Below, piece after piece: positions 6,326-6,396 of a stretch of DNA of 6,396 nucleotides. The notes under the pieces are model-generated. The model worked only from the letters and a program-made list of their open reading frames with translations. It ran no database searches and was not told the origin of the DNA. This DNA is from Ferrovaceae bacterium (GTDB lineage Bacteria; Pseudomonadota; Gammaproteobacteria; Burkholderiales; Ferrovaceae): positions 1 through 6,396 of the forward strand of contig DAIDTL010000070.1 of the NCBI GenBank assembly GCA_027457225.1, read 5' to 3'. Each line of letters opens with the position of its first letter. Position 1 is the stretch's first letter. A program made the translations under genes and the position numbers.

Positions 6326-6396
6326 ATGAATGTTACGACATATGGGCTGGACATTGCAAAGCGGGTGTTTCAACTGTACTGGGTTGAGCCAGACAG
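6326..6396 (+). CDS. IS110-family DEDD transposase/recombinase, first 23 residues (partial at right edge)
   Basis: The frame starts at ATG 6326 and remains open to the window end. It reads MNVTTYGLDIAKRVFQLYWV followed by EPD. The pattern YGLDIAK-VFQ is the N-terminal strand of the RuvC-like DEDD domain of IS110-family enzymes, and D9 would be the first catalytic acidic residue. Such proteins are usually somewhat over 300 residues, with a C-terminal domain bearing a catalytic serine; all of that lies outside the window. Only the family can be assigned; the IS110 versus IS1111 subgroup cannot. Confidence 0.85.
   Translation, partial: MNVTTYGLDIAKRVFQLYWVEPD

Larger units (their letters stand above)
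6181..6396 (+). mobile_element. IS110-family element, 5' end (partial; left boundary uncertain)
   Basis: The start of an IS110-type recombinase at 6326 shows that the right end of the window lies inside such an element. IS110 elements usually lack terminal inverted repeats and leave little or no target duplication, so the left boundary cannot be read from one end. 6181 is only a working choice, just after the T tract of the cls terminator. The boundary could also fall at or inside the GC-rich palindrome at 6196-6219. Confidence 0.55.

Noticed and set aside
6120..6380. Minus-strand open frames near the right end (5893-6354 and 6167-6373)
   Set aside because: They run antisense to cls or across the hairpin-rich leader and the IS110 start, have low-complexity composition and no family resemblance.
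1..6396. CRISPR array, tRNA, toxin-antitoxin pair or defence island
   Set aside because: No regularly spaced repeats, tRNA-like cloverleaf or recognisable small toxin/antitoxin pair was found by reading the sequence.

Overview
The window looks like chromosomal DNA of a Gram-negative proteobacterium. It has moderate GC content, a YheS-type ABC-F protein, a YohD-like DedA protein and a ClsA-type cardiolipin synthase. Similarity of the first two to the E. coli proteins, judged from memory, favours a gamma- or betaproteobacterium, but the sequence alone does not name the organism.

Layout. Positions 1-585 hold the end of an IS481-family insertion sequence. Its transposase is read on the minus strand and runs off the left edge. 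A gene-free stretch (586-700) follows. Then five genes lie on the plus strand, packed with gaps of 2-25 bases: a yheS-like translation factor (701-2584), an M50 site-2-type membrane protease without CBS domains (2610-3329), an endonuclease/exonuclease/phosphatase (EEP) family gene interrupted by an in-frame TAA (3341-4108), a DedA/VTT membrane protein (4111-4698) and a cardiolipin synthase-type phospholipase D (4710-6119). A probable intrinsic terminator (6145-6178) closes this run. The right end (about 6181-6396) is the start of an IS110-family element. It has a structured non-coding leader with several hairpins, and the first 23 codons of the DEDD recombinase run off the right edge.

How the genes may work together. 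The three distal genes form an envelope-lipid module: EEP, a probable lipid transporter of the DedA family, and cardiolipin synthase. The grouping recalls the E. coli ybhP-clsB-ybhN operon, where an EEP protein and a cardiolipin synthase sit beside a different multi-pass membrane protein. The ABC-F ATPase and the membrane protease are probably co-transcribed with them, but no functional link is visible.

The points most worth a second look are the interrupted EEP gene, which has a GAGG-TTG reinitiation site just after the stop, and the IS110 leader, which is a candidate bridge RNA. No CRISPR array, tRNA, rRNA or clearly new defence system is visible.
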